A stretch of 64,000 nt of DNA from a bacterium MS4 (GTDB lineage Bacteria; Bacillota; Clostridia; Oscillospirales; Acutalibacteraceae). Positions 52,701 through 61,341 of the stretch are shown here, in pieces. The notes below the pieces were generated by a model. The model had not been told where the DNA came from. It searched no databases and worked only from the letters and a program-made list of their open reading frames with translations. The position numbers were made by a program, and so were the translations under genes. Position 1 is the first letter of the stretch; the number at the start of each line of letters is the position of its first letter. The DNA lies in assembly GCA_000752215.1 (NCBI GenBank), contig CCFG01000017.1, forward strand, positions 62,001 to 126,000, given 5' to 3'.

Positions 52701-55088
52701 TTAGTACTCTGTACGGGCAATCAGCTGATCCTGCCAGCGCCTTTCCAGTTCCGTGTAAAATGCGCTGAACCCGGCTACCTTTACAACCAGGTGACGATAT
52801 TGTTCCGGGTGCTGCTGTGCGCTCAACAGGGTTTCTCTTCCAATCACGTTAAACTGAGCCTGAAATCCACCCTTCTGAAAATAAATACGAACTGCATGTG
52901 CGATTTTTACAATTTTCTCATCGCTGGAAAAGGCGGACGGATGGAACTTGATGTTGAGGATCGAGCCGTTATCCATCAGCGCGTGGTCCACTTTAGAAAC
53001 TGAATTGAATACCGCCGTGATCCCGTTCCTATCTGTTCCCGGCACGGGAGACAGATTATCGGCAATAGCCTCGCCGCTCTTCCGTCCGTCTGGGGTGGCG
53101 CCGATTACCTCACCGTCAATGACGTTCATTACAACCGTCTGTGAGGTGCAGCCGAATTGGCCGCCGCGCAGGGGAAGAAATGCTTTCATCTTTCTTGGGA
53201 TGATCTCATAAACACTTCTGCACAGATTATCTACATCATCGATGTCATTGCCGAATTTCGGGCAATTCAGCAACGCTTTTCGGATAGCGTTGTTTTTCTG
53301 CCCTTCAAAATCCACCTTTATCGCCTGCACAATCTGCTTCAGCGTATACTGCTTTTTGCGGAAAACCAGCTCGTTAAGCGCAGACAGAGTGTTGGCGACA
53401 TTGGGAATACCGTGTACATGAATGATGGTATCGTTGTAATTGGGTCCGCGTCCCCACGAAACATCCTTTGCCATATCGATGCGGTAATCTGTCAGGGCAG
53501 ACAGGAAAGGTGTTGGAGTGAGAGTAAAATAACTTTCCGCAATGGCCCGTTCAATTTTAGGGATAAACGGCAGGTAATAATCAATCTGCTCCTGAAACAG
53601 AGCTATGATTTGGTCGACGGAGGTGCATTCTTCCACTCTGCGGGTAGCAAGACAAAAAGTTTTGCCCGTAGAAGGGTTCCATCCGTTGTATAGCGTTAGC
53701 TCCAACAGCTTGAGCAGATTGATATACACCGGTGTAACACCCGTACCATGCTTACCGGGTACGCGCACCTCAGAGCAACCCATCGAACCCCAGTTGCGTG
53801 CATCCTTCAGATCTATGCCTATGCGAGTCAGCATATCGACGGCAACATCGTCGTTAAAGAAGGCCGGCATACCGCCGCCGTGGGCAACCAATGCTTTAAG
53901 GCTGGCCTCAATGAATTCAAGGGGGGTCTTTTTGCCGATACTGACCACCACTGTAGGGATATTCATATTGGTATTGCCCAGCGCCTTTAAAAACAGATAG
54001 GAAAGTGGGTTAACAGCAGTTTCTCCATCCTCTGTTTGTCCACCCAAAGTAATGGTCTGAAAGAGCTGATTTCCACCCAATATCTCTGTTGTACCCCAGT
54101 CGCGAAGCTTATTCGCCTCAAAGCATTTCAGCAAAAAGCATTCATAGAGCTGCTGCGCCCGGGCATCATCCAATATTCCGTTCTGAAGGTCATGTTGATA
54201 GAAGGGATAAAGATAGGAATCCATACGACCCAATGATATGCTGTGCCCATTGGATTCGATTTGGATCAGCAGATGCACCATCAAGACAAGCTGCAGTGCC
54301 TCGTAGAAAGTATCGGGCTTTTGGGTTGAAATCTTATGACAAATACGGGAAAGCTCCAGCAATTCCGCCCTGCGGTTTGCGTCAGTCTCTTTCCCGGCCG
54401 TCTCTTTTGCCAGGCATGACAGGCGTTCCGCATATTTCTCCGCACCTTCCAGGCAGAGGATAACCGCTTTTAAGAAAGCGCGCTGATCCAGATATTCCGC
54501 GTCGTTTTCATCGAGGGCCATCAGCTTCGTCTTTGCATGAACTAACACAGAATTAAAACCGGTAAGAAGCAGACTTTCATAGTCTGGAATAATATGTCCG
54601 TCGCCGTTTTGGTTGTGCTCAATGGACATTGCCTGATTGATGTTTCGATGAGTGCCGTCGGAGCTCATCAAAATATCTCCTAGCGTATCCTTAAGCGTAT
54701 AATCGACTCGGTCAAAGTGGGTCTTTCCGTCCCACTGTCTACAGATGTTTGAAATTTCTTTTTTCTTCCCTTCTGACACAAAAAAGCGCTGCCGCGGACG
54801 GGCTCCAAAGGTATCCAGTTCCTCCTGAATCCAGTTTACTGCATACTCCGGGAAAAGGGAGGCGGCAAGCGGCTTGCTCGCCGTATTCCCCAGGAGCAGG
54901 TCGTCCGGCCCGATATAGAGGGTCATTTCGCTCAAAAAGCGATAAAATGCACGTGCCCTGCCAATCACCGTTGGCTGTGCGGGAAACCGAAGACATTCTT
55001 CCGTGTAAATCCGCGCGCGTTCCGTGCAAATCTCCGGTACATTTTCCAAAATATAAGCTTTGATGCGCTGTGTCCTAGTCATAGCCAT
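52701..55088 (-). CDS. Glycyl-radical enzyme of the PFL family, substrate unassigned
   Basis: 795 residues, PFL2-type. Ten-strand barrel landmarks include RNINQAMSIEHNQNGDGHII and PVYINLLKLLELTLYNG. The thiyl cysteine C438 sits in GSMGCSEVRVPG with E440 as the possible base; dehydratases and lyases usually show GCVEP here, so S and V replace V and P. The radical glycine is G773 in KVAGFSAFY, 22 residues before the end. Candidates range from diol or hydroxyproline dehydratase to a C-C or C-S lyase; none is selected. Start ATG 55088 after GGAGG. Confidence 0.9.
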   Translation of the reverse strand: MAMTRTQRIKAYILENVPEICTERARIYTEECLRFPAQPTVIGRARAFYRFLSEMTLYIGPDDLLLGNTASKPLAASLFPEYAVNWIQEELDTFGARPRQRFFVSEGKKKEISNICRQWDGKTHFDRVDYTLKDTLGDILMSSDGTHRNINQAMSIEHNQNGDGHIIPDYESLLLTGFNSVLVHAKTKLMALDENDAEYLDQRAFLKAVILCLEGAEKYAERLSCLAKETAGKETDANRRAELLELSRICHKISTQKPDTFYEALQLVLMVHLLIQIESNGHSISLGRMDSYLYPFYQHDLQNGILDDARAQQLYECFLLKCFEANKLRDWGTTEILGGNQLFQTITLGGQTEDGETAVNPLSYLFLKALGNTNMNIPTVVVSIGKKTPLEFIEASLKALVAHGGGMPAFFNDDVAVDMLTRIGIDLKDARNWGSMGCSEVRVPGKHGTGVTPVYINLLKLLELTLYNGWNPSTGKTFCLATRRVEECTSVDQIIALFQEQIDYYLPFIPKIERAIAESYFTLTPTPFLSALTDYRIDMAKDVSWGRGPNYNDTIIHVHGIPNVANTLSALNELVFRKKQYTLKQIVQAIKVDFEGQKNNAIRKALLNCPKFGNDIDDVDNLCRSVYEIIPRKMKAFLPLRGGQFGCTSQTVVMNVIDGEVIGATPDGRKSGEAIADNLSPVPGTDRNGITAVFNSVSKVDHALMDNGSILNIKFHPSAFSSDEKIVKIAHAVRIYFQKGGFQAQFNVIGRETLLSAQQHPEQYRHLVVKVAGFSAFYTELERRWQDQLIARTEY

Positions 55089-55145
55089 AATGAATATCTC
55101 CTCCCTTATTTTATTTACTTATGATTGATTATAGATTATCTGGTC

Positions 55146-55203
55146 TACTGCGAAGTTCAGAGAGGCCTTTGAGCCGCACACTATAAACTAAAGTTCGACT
55201 TCC
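55146..55203. repeat. Intergenic motif of the AT-rich island, copy 5
   Basis: CTACTGCGAAGTTCAGAGAGG (55145-55165) and, 20 bases on, TATAAACTAAAGTTCGACTT (55182-55201), a second related segment. Upstream of the glycyl-radical gene. Confidence 0.45.
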
Positions 55204-55247
55204 ATTTAATAAATTCAGATTTTTAGGTTTACTATAAAATAAAAAAC

Positions 55248-55444
55248 TTATATCCGATAACTATTCCAATTATTCATGCAATATTCTCGAATTCCAGCAG
55301 CTAGTTGAATGGTGGATATATTTTTCTGTATCTAGTTTCAGCAATCAAAAAATCCAAATCGTGAAATTGTCCAATATGTGCCAAATACAATAAACCTAGT
55401 CCAGCAGAACGTGACATGGAGCATCCACATCCAACTTTAGAAAT
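55248..55444 (-). pseudogene. Relic of a dual-specificity/tyrosine phosphatase-like gene
   Basis: Translating the minus strand gives SKVGCGCSMSRSAGLGLLYL ... DLDFLIAETRYRKIYPP, then after a frame change IQLAAGIREYCMNN...YRI and a stop. CxxSxSRS resembles the HCxxGxSRS catalytic loop of DSP-type phosphatases, but the His and Gly are changed and the frame is broken. No start or upstream half is present. A decayed 3' portion of an acquired gene is the best reading; the rest of 55089-55770 is AT-rich non-coding sequence. Confidence 0.4.
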
Positions 55445-55552
55445 TTATTTCTGACATAATTTGACTACATTATACTGCAGATATCGAATATAAACAATAA
55501 ACAGCGAATAAAAAACCTTATTTAAGATACCAGATATCATTTTGTAGATAAT

Positions 55553-55588
55553 AAAAAGAGCCTGTGGGTTACATGAATCCACAAGCTC
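55553..55588 (-). terminator. Intrinsic terminator in the AT-rich gap
   Basis: Arms GAGCCTGTGGGTT and AATCCACAAGCTC (two imperfections) around ACATG; TTTTTATT on the minus-strand exit. It would stop transcripts arriving from the yyaL fragment side before the relic. Confidence 0.7.
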
Positions 55589-55770
55589 ATTCTGCTATTT
55601 AAATTTACAACATTTGAAAGATACTTTTAACAACAAACAATCATTTCAAAGCTGTATTTTTCCTCACCAAATTATTTCTTTTAACAGAACCATAGATCTA
55701 ACGATTGTTCTCAAATTCAACAGCGCTTAAAAAGTTAGCCAAATTTTATCCAATTCAAAAATAAAGCCAT

Positions 55771-55974
55771 CTAAGGGTTGCATATATGTTCATGGCACCA
55801 GTGGCAGGTCGAATAGCCAATGGAGAGGAAGACCGGCTTGTCCTGTACTTTCGCCTTTTCAAAAGCGTCCTTTCCCCACGGGTACCAGTTGACTGGATTA
55901 TAGGCGTGCTGCAGCAGATAAGGCGATTTTTCATGGATCAATTTATTGGGTACTCTATCTTTAACTGTAGGCAT
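55771..55974 (-). pseudogene. Truncated duplicate of yyaL (5' end only)
   Basis: 67 codons from ATG 55974, nearly identical to the first 62 residues of the YyaL protein at 48.3 kb ([20 protein letters not shown], ending YSTCHWCH), then diverging after the redox motif into HICNP and a stop. DNA identity (about nine in ten bases) extends upstream through the ribosome binding site to about 56023, so the duplicated block is about 230 bp. A thioredoxin-like active site without its fold cannot be a working protein. Confidence 0.85.
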
Positions 55975-56061
55975 ATTATCACCTTCTTTCTTCTGTTTCG
56001 TTTAGTGTATCCCAAAAGGAAAAAGAATGCCATCTTTATTCTTTTTCCTTGAAATTCATTC

Positions 56062-56102
56062 TGCAGCACTTTCATTCCAGTTTGCGAGACAAAACACGAA
56101 CC
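56062..56102. repeat. Degenerate half copy E of the MITE-like repeat
   Basis: TGCAGCACTTTCATTCCAG and TTTGCGAGACAAAACACGAAC correspond to one end of the element up to the start of the hairpin arm; the core hairpin is missing. It sits directly behind the yyaL duplicate. Confidence 0.55.
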
Positions 56103-56225
56103 GAGTTCAAGCAGAATAAGAGCCGCAAATCCTCGGTTCATGGGATTTACGGCTGAATCGACTGCTTTATTTACCTGTATTTATTCTCACGGCTGCCGGA
56201 TGATACGCAGCCCTGATCTATTCTT

Positions 56226-56873
56226 TTAAAAGTATTTGTCTGTTGGAAATTCTTTTATACCGGGGTATATGACATCCGCAGACGGAAGGTGTTTCCTGTC
56301 CCCGATGCCGACCGCATACATACCGGCGCGTTTTGCCGCTTGAAGGCCAGCCTCGGAATCCTCGAATACCAGACAAGCCGGATAGGGAATATGAAGACTG
56401 TCCGCACCCAGTGTAAACACCTCCGGATCCGGTTTTGCGCTGGAAATGCGGTTGCCGTCGATAACCGCGTCAAACAGGGAAGAGATCCCGACATTTTTCA
56501 GAATAAGAGGAGCGTTCCTGCTGGCGGAACCAAGTGCGATTTTCACACCTTTCTTTTTCAGCTTTTGTAGAAGCTCCGGCGTGCCGTCCAAAAGCTCGGA
56601 CCGATCCATGCCGGAAATGTATTCTACATATCTGGCGTTTTTCCCTGCCGCCATCCGCTCTTTCTCCGCGTCGGAGAAGCGGTCCTGTATCCCCCCGATT
56701 TTCAGGAGAAGATTACACGACGTCATGCGTGACACGCCTTTCAGCTGTTCATTCTGTTCCGGTGAAAATTCAAATCCAAGCTCATCGGCCAGTTCTTTCC
56801 ACGCGAGATAGTGATATTTCGCAGTGTCGACCAATACGCCGTCGAGGTCGAAAATCGCGCAGCGAAAGCTCAC
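56226..56873 (-). CDS. pgmB: Beta-phosphoglucomutase
   Basis: 215 residues, HAD superfamily. Catalytic D9 and D11 (FDLDGVLVD), cap residue H21, LGSASRNAPLIL, K145-region (SAKPDPE) and EDSEAGLQAA. Converts beta-glucose 1-phosphate to glucose 6-phosphate. It starts directly after the stop of the GH65 gene (no gap), so product of that phosphorolysis is its likely substrate. Last gene of the sugar operon. Confidence 0.93.
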   Translation of the reverse strand: MSFRCAIFDLDGVLVDTAKYHYLAWKELADELGFEFSPEQNEQLKGVSRMTSCNLLLKIGGIQDRFSDAEKERMAAGKNARYVEYISGMDRSELLDGTPELLQKLKKKGVKIALGSASRNAPLILKNVGISSLFDAVIDGNRISSAKPDPEVFTLGADSLHIPYPACLVFEDSEAGLQAAKRAGMYAVGIGDRKHLPSADVIYPGIKEFPTDKYF

Positions 56874-59171
56874 TTACACCTTCCCCCATTCTTCCAGCGA
56901 AAGCTGCAGCCTGTCCTGCAGCAAATAATTTCTGCCGTAGATAAAAATCATTTTTTCCGTACCGCTCAGCAGCGAAACTTCACATCCCTGACGATTTACC
57001 AAAACCTGAATCAGGCTGTCTTCGTCGTGTATCTTAAAATCGTATTCCTCCCATTGTCTGGGCAGAGCCGGAGCAAGGTGCAGTCCGTCCTCCTTAATGC
57101 GCAGTCCCCCAAATCCATATACGATCGCCATGTAAGTGCCTCCCATATTTGCGGTATGAATTCCGTCTTTTGTATTTTTATGAGTATTAAACAAATCCAG
57201 TTCAGAGGATTTTCCGAAATAATCGTAGGCTTTTTCCGGCATTCCCAACCGGGATGCCATGATGCTGAAAATACAGGTGGAAAGCGAGGAATCATGTGTC
57301 GTAACCTGCTCATAGTAGTTGAAGGAATGCCTCATCGTGGCCAGCGTCTGTGCGTCTTCCAGAACGAAATGTGCCAACACCGTATCCGCCTGCTTGCATA
57401 CCTGATGGCGGTAAAGGTAGAGCGGATGATAGTGAAGCAGCAGCGGAAAATCCTGCTGCGGCGTCTTTTTTAAATCCCACACTGCTTTTGAAAGAAACGA
57501 GTCATCCTGCGGATTGATATCCATTCCTTTGTCATAGGGCAGATACATGCTCTCCGCAGCATGCTTAAAACCGGAAATCTCCGCTTCCTTCAGGCCGATC
57601 TTCTCCCTGACGGGCGTCAGAAGTCCCTTTGTTTTCAGCAATTCATAAAATTTGACCGCCCAGTTTAAATTGTGCTGTGCCAAAACATTGGTGTAATAGT
57701 TGTTGTTGACAAGGCAGGTATATTCGTCCGGTCCGGTCACGCTGTTGATGAGGAATTTTCCGCCGCAGTTGTTCCCCACGTCCAGCCAGAGCCGCGCGGT
57801 CTCAAAAACGATCTCCGCCCCGCATCGGGCGATAAACTCGATATCCTTTGTCAGAAGATAATAGTTGATGACGGAATAGGCGATATCGCCGTTGATATGA
57901 TACTGTGCGCTGCCGGAGGGAAAATACCCCGAACATTCCTTCCCCATAATGGTGCGCCACGGAAACAGCGCGCCGTTTTTGTGCCCCAGAATACGCGCGT
58001 TTTCCCTTGCTGCGTCCAAGGTGGTGTAACGGTATTCGATCAGATTTTTCGCGATCTGGGGCTGGGTAAGCAAAAAATAAGGCTGAATGTACATTTCGGT
58101 ATCCCAGAAATAATGTCCCTCGTAGCCCTCGCCGGAAAGCCCCTTCGCGGCGATATTGCTGTGGGGGTCTTTGCCGACGGACTGAATGAGCTGATACAGG
58201 TTATAGGTAATCGCGTTGCTCAGCTCGTCATTGCCTTTTACATGGACGGCGCAGCTTTCCCAATACTTCTTCAGATATTGTTCCTGCATCCGGTACCAAT
58301 GCGCAAGCGGGACCGAGCAGGCCTGTTCCAGATGTTCCAGCGCGGCCGCGCGGCAATCCGGGTACCGGATGGAATCGCACAAAACCGTATATTTGGTCAG
58401 CGTGACGGTTTCGCCGGTTTCCGCCTCCGCCGTGAATTTTTGCGCAGCGGTGCTGTCTCTTTTCAAGCACTCTTCCTTGGCCGGCTTCGACAGCAGATTT
58501 TTCACCGCGCTGGCTGCCTGCAGCGAGGATTTTGAGGTACGGGAGGAGATCACGGAGGCATCGTCCACAAACTCCGCTTTCGCGGAAAGAAGATGCTGGA
58601 AGGTCTCGTTTGCCACACGGGGATCACTGGGGTCGCAATAGTTCAGAACGCTGCCGATATGGGTGGATTGAAAGCGCAGTGTCCCGCTGAAATTCAGTGC
58701 CTTTACACGGTATTCTATCGTGAAAAGCGGAAGCATCACGAAGGAAGCCATTCTCAGAATCGTGATTTCAACCTCCTTCCCGCCGGGGGAACGCCATACC
58801 ACACTGCGCCGGGTCACGCCCTTTTCCATATCCAGCACCCGGGAACTTTTCAGGACCTTGCCCGTAAACATGCTGAACTCCTCGTCCCCCAGATACAGTT
58901 TGATCCCCTGCGTATCGGCTACATTGAGCATTGTCTGTTTTTCTTCGGTGAGGCCGCAAAGACTTTCCGCCTGCTTCATTTCAACAAAATCATAAAAGCC
59001 GTTGATGTACTCGCCCCGAATCGACTGGAAGTCGATGGGATACCCTTCTTCAAAATTGGAACGGACGCCAAGGTAACCGTTTGCATTATGAAAAAGAGTT
59101 TCGTACAGCATCAGCTCATCATTTTCAAGACTAAAATCACTGACTTCATAGACATAGTTACTTTCATCCAT
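56874..59171 (-). CDS. GH65 disaccharide phosphorylase
   Basis: 765 residues, full length. N-terminal super-beta-sandwich (HNANGYLGVRSNFEEG), helical (alpha/alpha)6 barrel with GHYFWDTEMYIQPYF, and the catalytic acid E483 in VTGPDEYTC; a phosphate-binding KxxDxxL-like region and HTANMGGTYMAIVYGFGG follow. It cleaves an alpha-glucobiose (maltose, trehalose, kojibiose or nigerose) with inorganic phosphate to beta-glucose 1-phosphate and glucose. Specificity cannot be told. It is coupled to pgmB and the importer. Confidence 0.92.
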   Translation of the reverse strand: MDESNYVYEVSDFSLENDELMLYETLFHNANGYLGVRSNFEEGYPIDFQSIRGEYINGFYDFVEMKQAESLCGLTEEKQTMLNVADTQGIKLYLGDEEFSMFTGKVLKSSRVLDMEKGVTRRSVVWRSPGGKEVEITILRMASFVMLPLFTIEYRVKALNFSGTLRFQSTHIGSVLNYCDPSDPRVANETFQHLLSAKAEFVDDASVISSRTSKSSLQAASAVKNLLSKPAKEECLKRDSTAAQKFTAEAETGETVTLTKYTVLCDSIRYPDCRAAALEHLEQACSVPLAHWYRMQEQYLKKYWESCAVHVKGNDELSNAITYNLYQLIQSVGKDPHSNIAAKGLSGEGYEGHYFWDTEMYIQPYFLLTQPQIAKNLIEYRYTTLDAARENARILGHKNGALFPWRTIMGKECSGYFPSGSAQYHINGDIAYSVINYYLLTKDIEFIARCGAEIVFETARLWLDVGNNCGGKFLINSVTGPDEYTCLVNNNYYTNVLAQHNLNWAVKFYELLKTKGLLTPVREKIGLKEAEISGFKHAAESMYLPYDKGMDINPQDDSFLSKAVWDLKKTPQQDFPLLLHYHPLYLYRHQVCKQADTVLAHFVLEDAQTLATMRHSFNYYEQVTTHDSSLSTCIFSIMASRLGMPEKAYDYFGKSSELDLFNTHKNTKDGIHTANMGGTYMAIVYGFGGLRIKEDGLHLAPALPRQWEEYDFKIHDEDSLIQVLVNRQGCEVSLLSGTEKMIFIYGRNYLLQDRLQLSLEEWGKV

Positions 59172-59173
59172 AG

Positions 59174-60001
59174 TTACTCCTTCACTGCCCCGGAAACGAG
59201 ACCGGAAACAATTCTCTTTTGAAAAATCAGTACAATAATCATTGTGGGGATCGTCACAATCACCGTCGCCGCCGCGACCTCACCCCAGAGGATCTGGAAC
59301 TGTGTCCGCAGAAAAGAAATGGCGACAGGCACCGTCTGCATGGAGATTTCCGTATTCAAAGTCGCCGTCAGCAAATATTCGTTCCACGCGGCGATGAAGG
59401 TAATAATAGCAGTTGTAAACACGCCCGGCGCCGCCAGCGGAAACACCACGCTCCACAGCGTGCGAAACGCAGACGCACCGTCAATTCTCGCCGATTCCTC
59501 GATGGACAGCGGGATTTTCCCAAAATGGGCGACCATGATCCAGACCGCCATTGGAATGGTAATGGTTGAGTAGGGAAGGACGATAAAATAAGAATTTGTC
59601 CAGTGCAAAGAGGTGAACAGGTTAAAAACCGGGCCGACAATAATCATCTGCGGGAACATCGAGATTACCAGAATCAGCCCCAGCAGGATGTTTTTAAAAC
59701 GGAAATGGAAGCGGGAAATCGCATAGGCAGCCATGGTTGCCACAACGATCACATAGAGCGTGGTGGTAGCTGAAACGACCAGGCTATTTTTGATGGAGCT
59801 CAGGATGTTCTTTCCCGTCAGCACCGCGCCGTAATTCCGCAGGGTGGAATGATCGCTGAACACGCGGAATGCTCCGGCGCCGAAGATTTCACTGGAGGGT
59901 TTGAAAGAGGTAATCAATATCCAGAAAAATGGAAACAGGATAATCACCAGGAAAACGGCTGTCACCAAATAGAAAATAGTATTTTCTGCTTTTTTCATCA
60001 T
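59174..60001 (-). CDS. Sugar ABC transporter permease (MalG type)
   Basis: 275 residues, six membrane helices and the EAA motif ESARIDGASAFRTLWSVVFPLA near the C-terminus. Ends at 59174, two bases before the GH65 start, and begins ten bases after the companion permease. Needs an ATPase (MsmX/UgpC type) that is not encoded here. Confidence 0.93.
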   Translation of the reverse strand: MMKKAENTIFYLVTAVFLVIILFPFFWILITSFKPSSEIFGAGAFRVFSDHSTLRNYGAVLTGKNILSSIKNSLVVSATTTLYVIVVATMAAYAISRFHFRFKNILLGLILVISMFPQMIIVGPVFNLFTSLHWTNSYFIVLPYSTITIPMAVWIMVAHFGKIPLSIEESARIDGASAFRTLWSVVFPLAAPGVFTTAIITFIAAWNEYLLTATLNTEISMQTVPVAISFLRTQFQILWGEVAAATVIVTIPTMIIVLIFQKRIVSGLVSGAVKE

Positions 60002-60010
60002 GCGTCCCTC

Positions 60011-61237
60011 CTAATCCGAAGACAAGATATTGGCGCCCAGCACCTTAACGAACAAAGCCGCAATCACCAGCACACAGACGAACATAAACATCACGACGAC
60101 GGCGCCATACCCGAAATTTGTCTGGGAGAACATCGTCTTATAAGCGTAAACGGAAAGCGTTTCCGTAGAACCGCCGGGGCCGCCGCCGGTCAGAACGGCG
60201 ATCAGGTCATACACACGGAAAGCATCCAGCATCCGGAACAAAACCGCCACGAGAATGGAAGGCTTTAGCAGCGGAAGCGTAATTTTGAAGAAAGTCTGTA
60301 TCCGGTTGGCGCCGTCAATGGCGCTGCTTTCATACAATCCTTTATCGATCACCTGCAGGCCTGCCAGCAGCAGCAGCGCCATATAGGGCGTCGTTTTCCA
60401 GACATCCGTAAGAATGGTGGCCGACATGGCCCCGGGGCCTGTCAGCAGCATTGCTCCCGGTTCGGATATGAGCCCCATTTCGGCAAAAATGTGAGAAATA
60501 ATGCCGTTGGACCCGTCGTACAAATAGCTCCAGATCAGCGCGGAAACCGCGGTCGGAATCGCCCATGGAATCAGCGCATTTGCCCGAATGATTCCGATTC
60601 CCCGGATCGCCCGGTTCATAACGAGCGCAAGGCCCAGCCCCAGAATAAATTCAATGAAAACGGAGATCAGCGTAAAATACACCGTATGTCCAAGCGCGGC
60701 AAACAGCCTGCTGTCGCTGAAAATTTTCTGATACCCCTGCAGTCCGATGAAATTCGAGGGAGCAATCGCCTTGTTTATTTCTTCAAAAATCTTCGGAAGA
60801 GATTCCGCGTTGGCGTACTCTGCATTGGGGTGGTTCTTATACAGCGCTTCTACTTCCGCCTGCAGCCCGGCGGTTGCAGCGGTGAAATCACTGCTCTGCT
60901 GGGCAGAGATTTTTCCGCTTTGCAGGGCGGAAAATCGTTTTGTATAAGCCTCCGTGTCAGAAAGCGCCGCTGCAAAATCTTTTGCGGCGGCCCCGTCCTT
61001 TGCCGCCACGGCTGCGTCATCATTCAAAAAAATCTTGATATACTCGCTGTTTTCCTTAAAATTATCGGCTGAAAAGCTACCGCTGAAGCTAAGCTTCGAC
61101 TTTTGTGCGTTATTGAGCTGATAATCAAAAAAAGTGTACGAAAAGGAGGTTAAAATCGGCCAGATGGAAAATACGGCGATGATAACCAACAGCGGTACGA
61201 TAAATAAGAATTCTTTGAATGTCATCTTCTTTTTCAT
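60011..61237 (-). CDS. Sugar ABC transporter permease (MalF type) with extended loop
   Basis: 408 residues; most MalF-like Firmicute permeases are about 290-320. The excess lies between TM1 and TM2 (about residues 45-150), a polar extracellular insert (KLSFSGSFSADNF ... KNHPNAEYANAESLPK). TM core and EAA loop ESSAIDGANRIQTFFKITLPLL are intact. The insert recalls the P2 loop of E. coli MalF, which contacts the binding protein. Confidence 0.9.
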   Translation of the reverse strand: MKKKMTFKEFLFIVPLLVIIAVFSIWPILTSFSYTFFDYQLNNAQKSKLSFSGSFSADNFKENSEYIKIFLNDDAAVAAKDGAAAKDFAAALSDTEAYTKRFSALQSGKISAQQSSDFTAATAGLQAEVEALYKNHPNAEYANAESLPKIFEEINKAIAPSNFIGLQGYQKIFSDSRLFAALGHTVYFTLISVFIEFILGLGLALVMNRAIRGIGIIRANALIPWAIPTAVSALIWSYLYDGSNGIISHIFAEMGLISEPGAMLLTGPGAMSATILTDVWKTTPYMALLLLAGLQVIDKGLYESSAIDGANRIQTFFKITLPLLKPSILVAVLFRMLDAFRVYDLIAVLTGGGPGGSTETLSVYAYKTMFSQTNFGYGAVVVMFMFVCVLVIAALFVKVLGANILSSD

Positions 61238-61301
61238 AGATAAGCCTCACAATCTCAGAAATTCGGAATCATGCCCGACCGCACTGGAAGTCCCTTAATA
61301 C

Positions 61302-61334
61302 AAAAAAGGCGTGCATCAGTTTTGGTGCACGCCT
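61302..61334 (-). terminator. Terminator/attenuator between binding protein and permeases
   Basis: Arms AGGCGTGCA (61307-61315) and TGCACGCCT (61326-61334), T6 on the minus-strand exit. It should limit permease transcription relative to the binding protein. Confidence 0.85.
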
Positions 61335-61341
61335 ACCAAAT

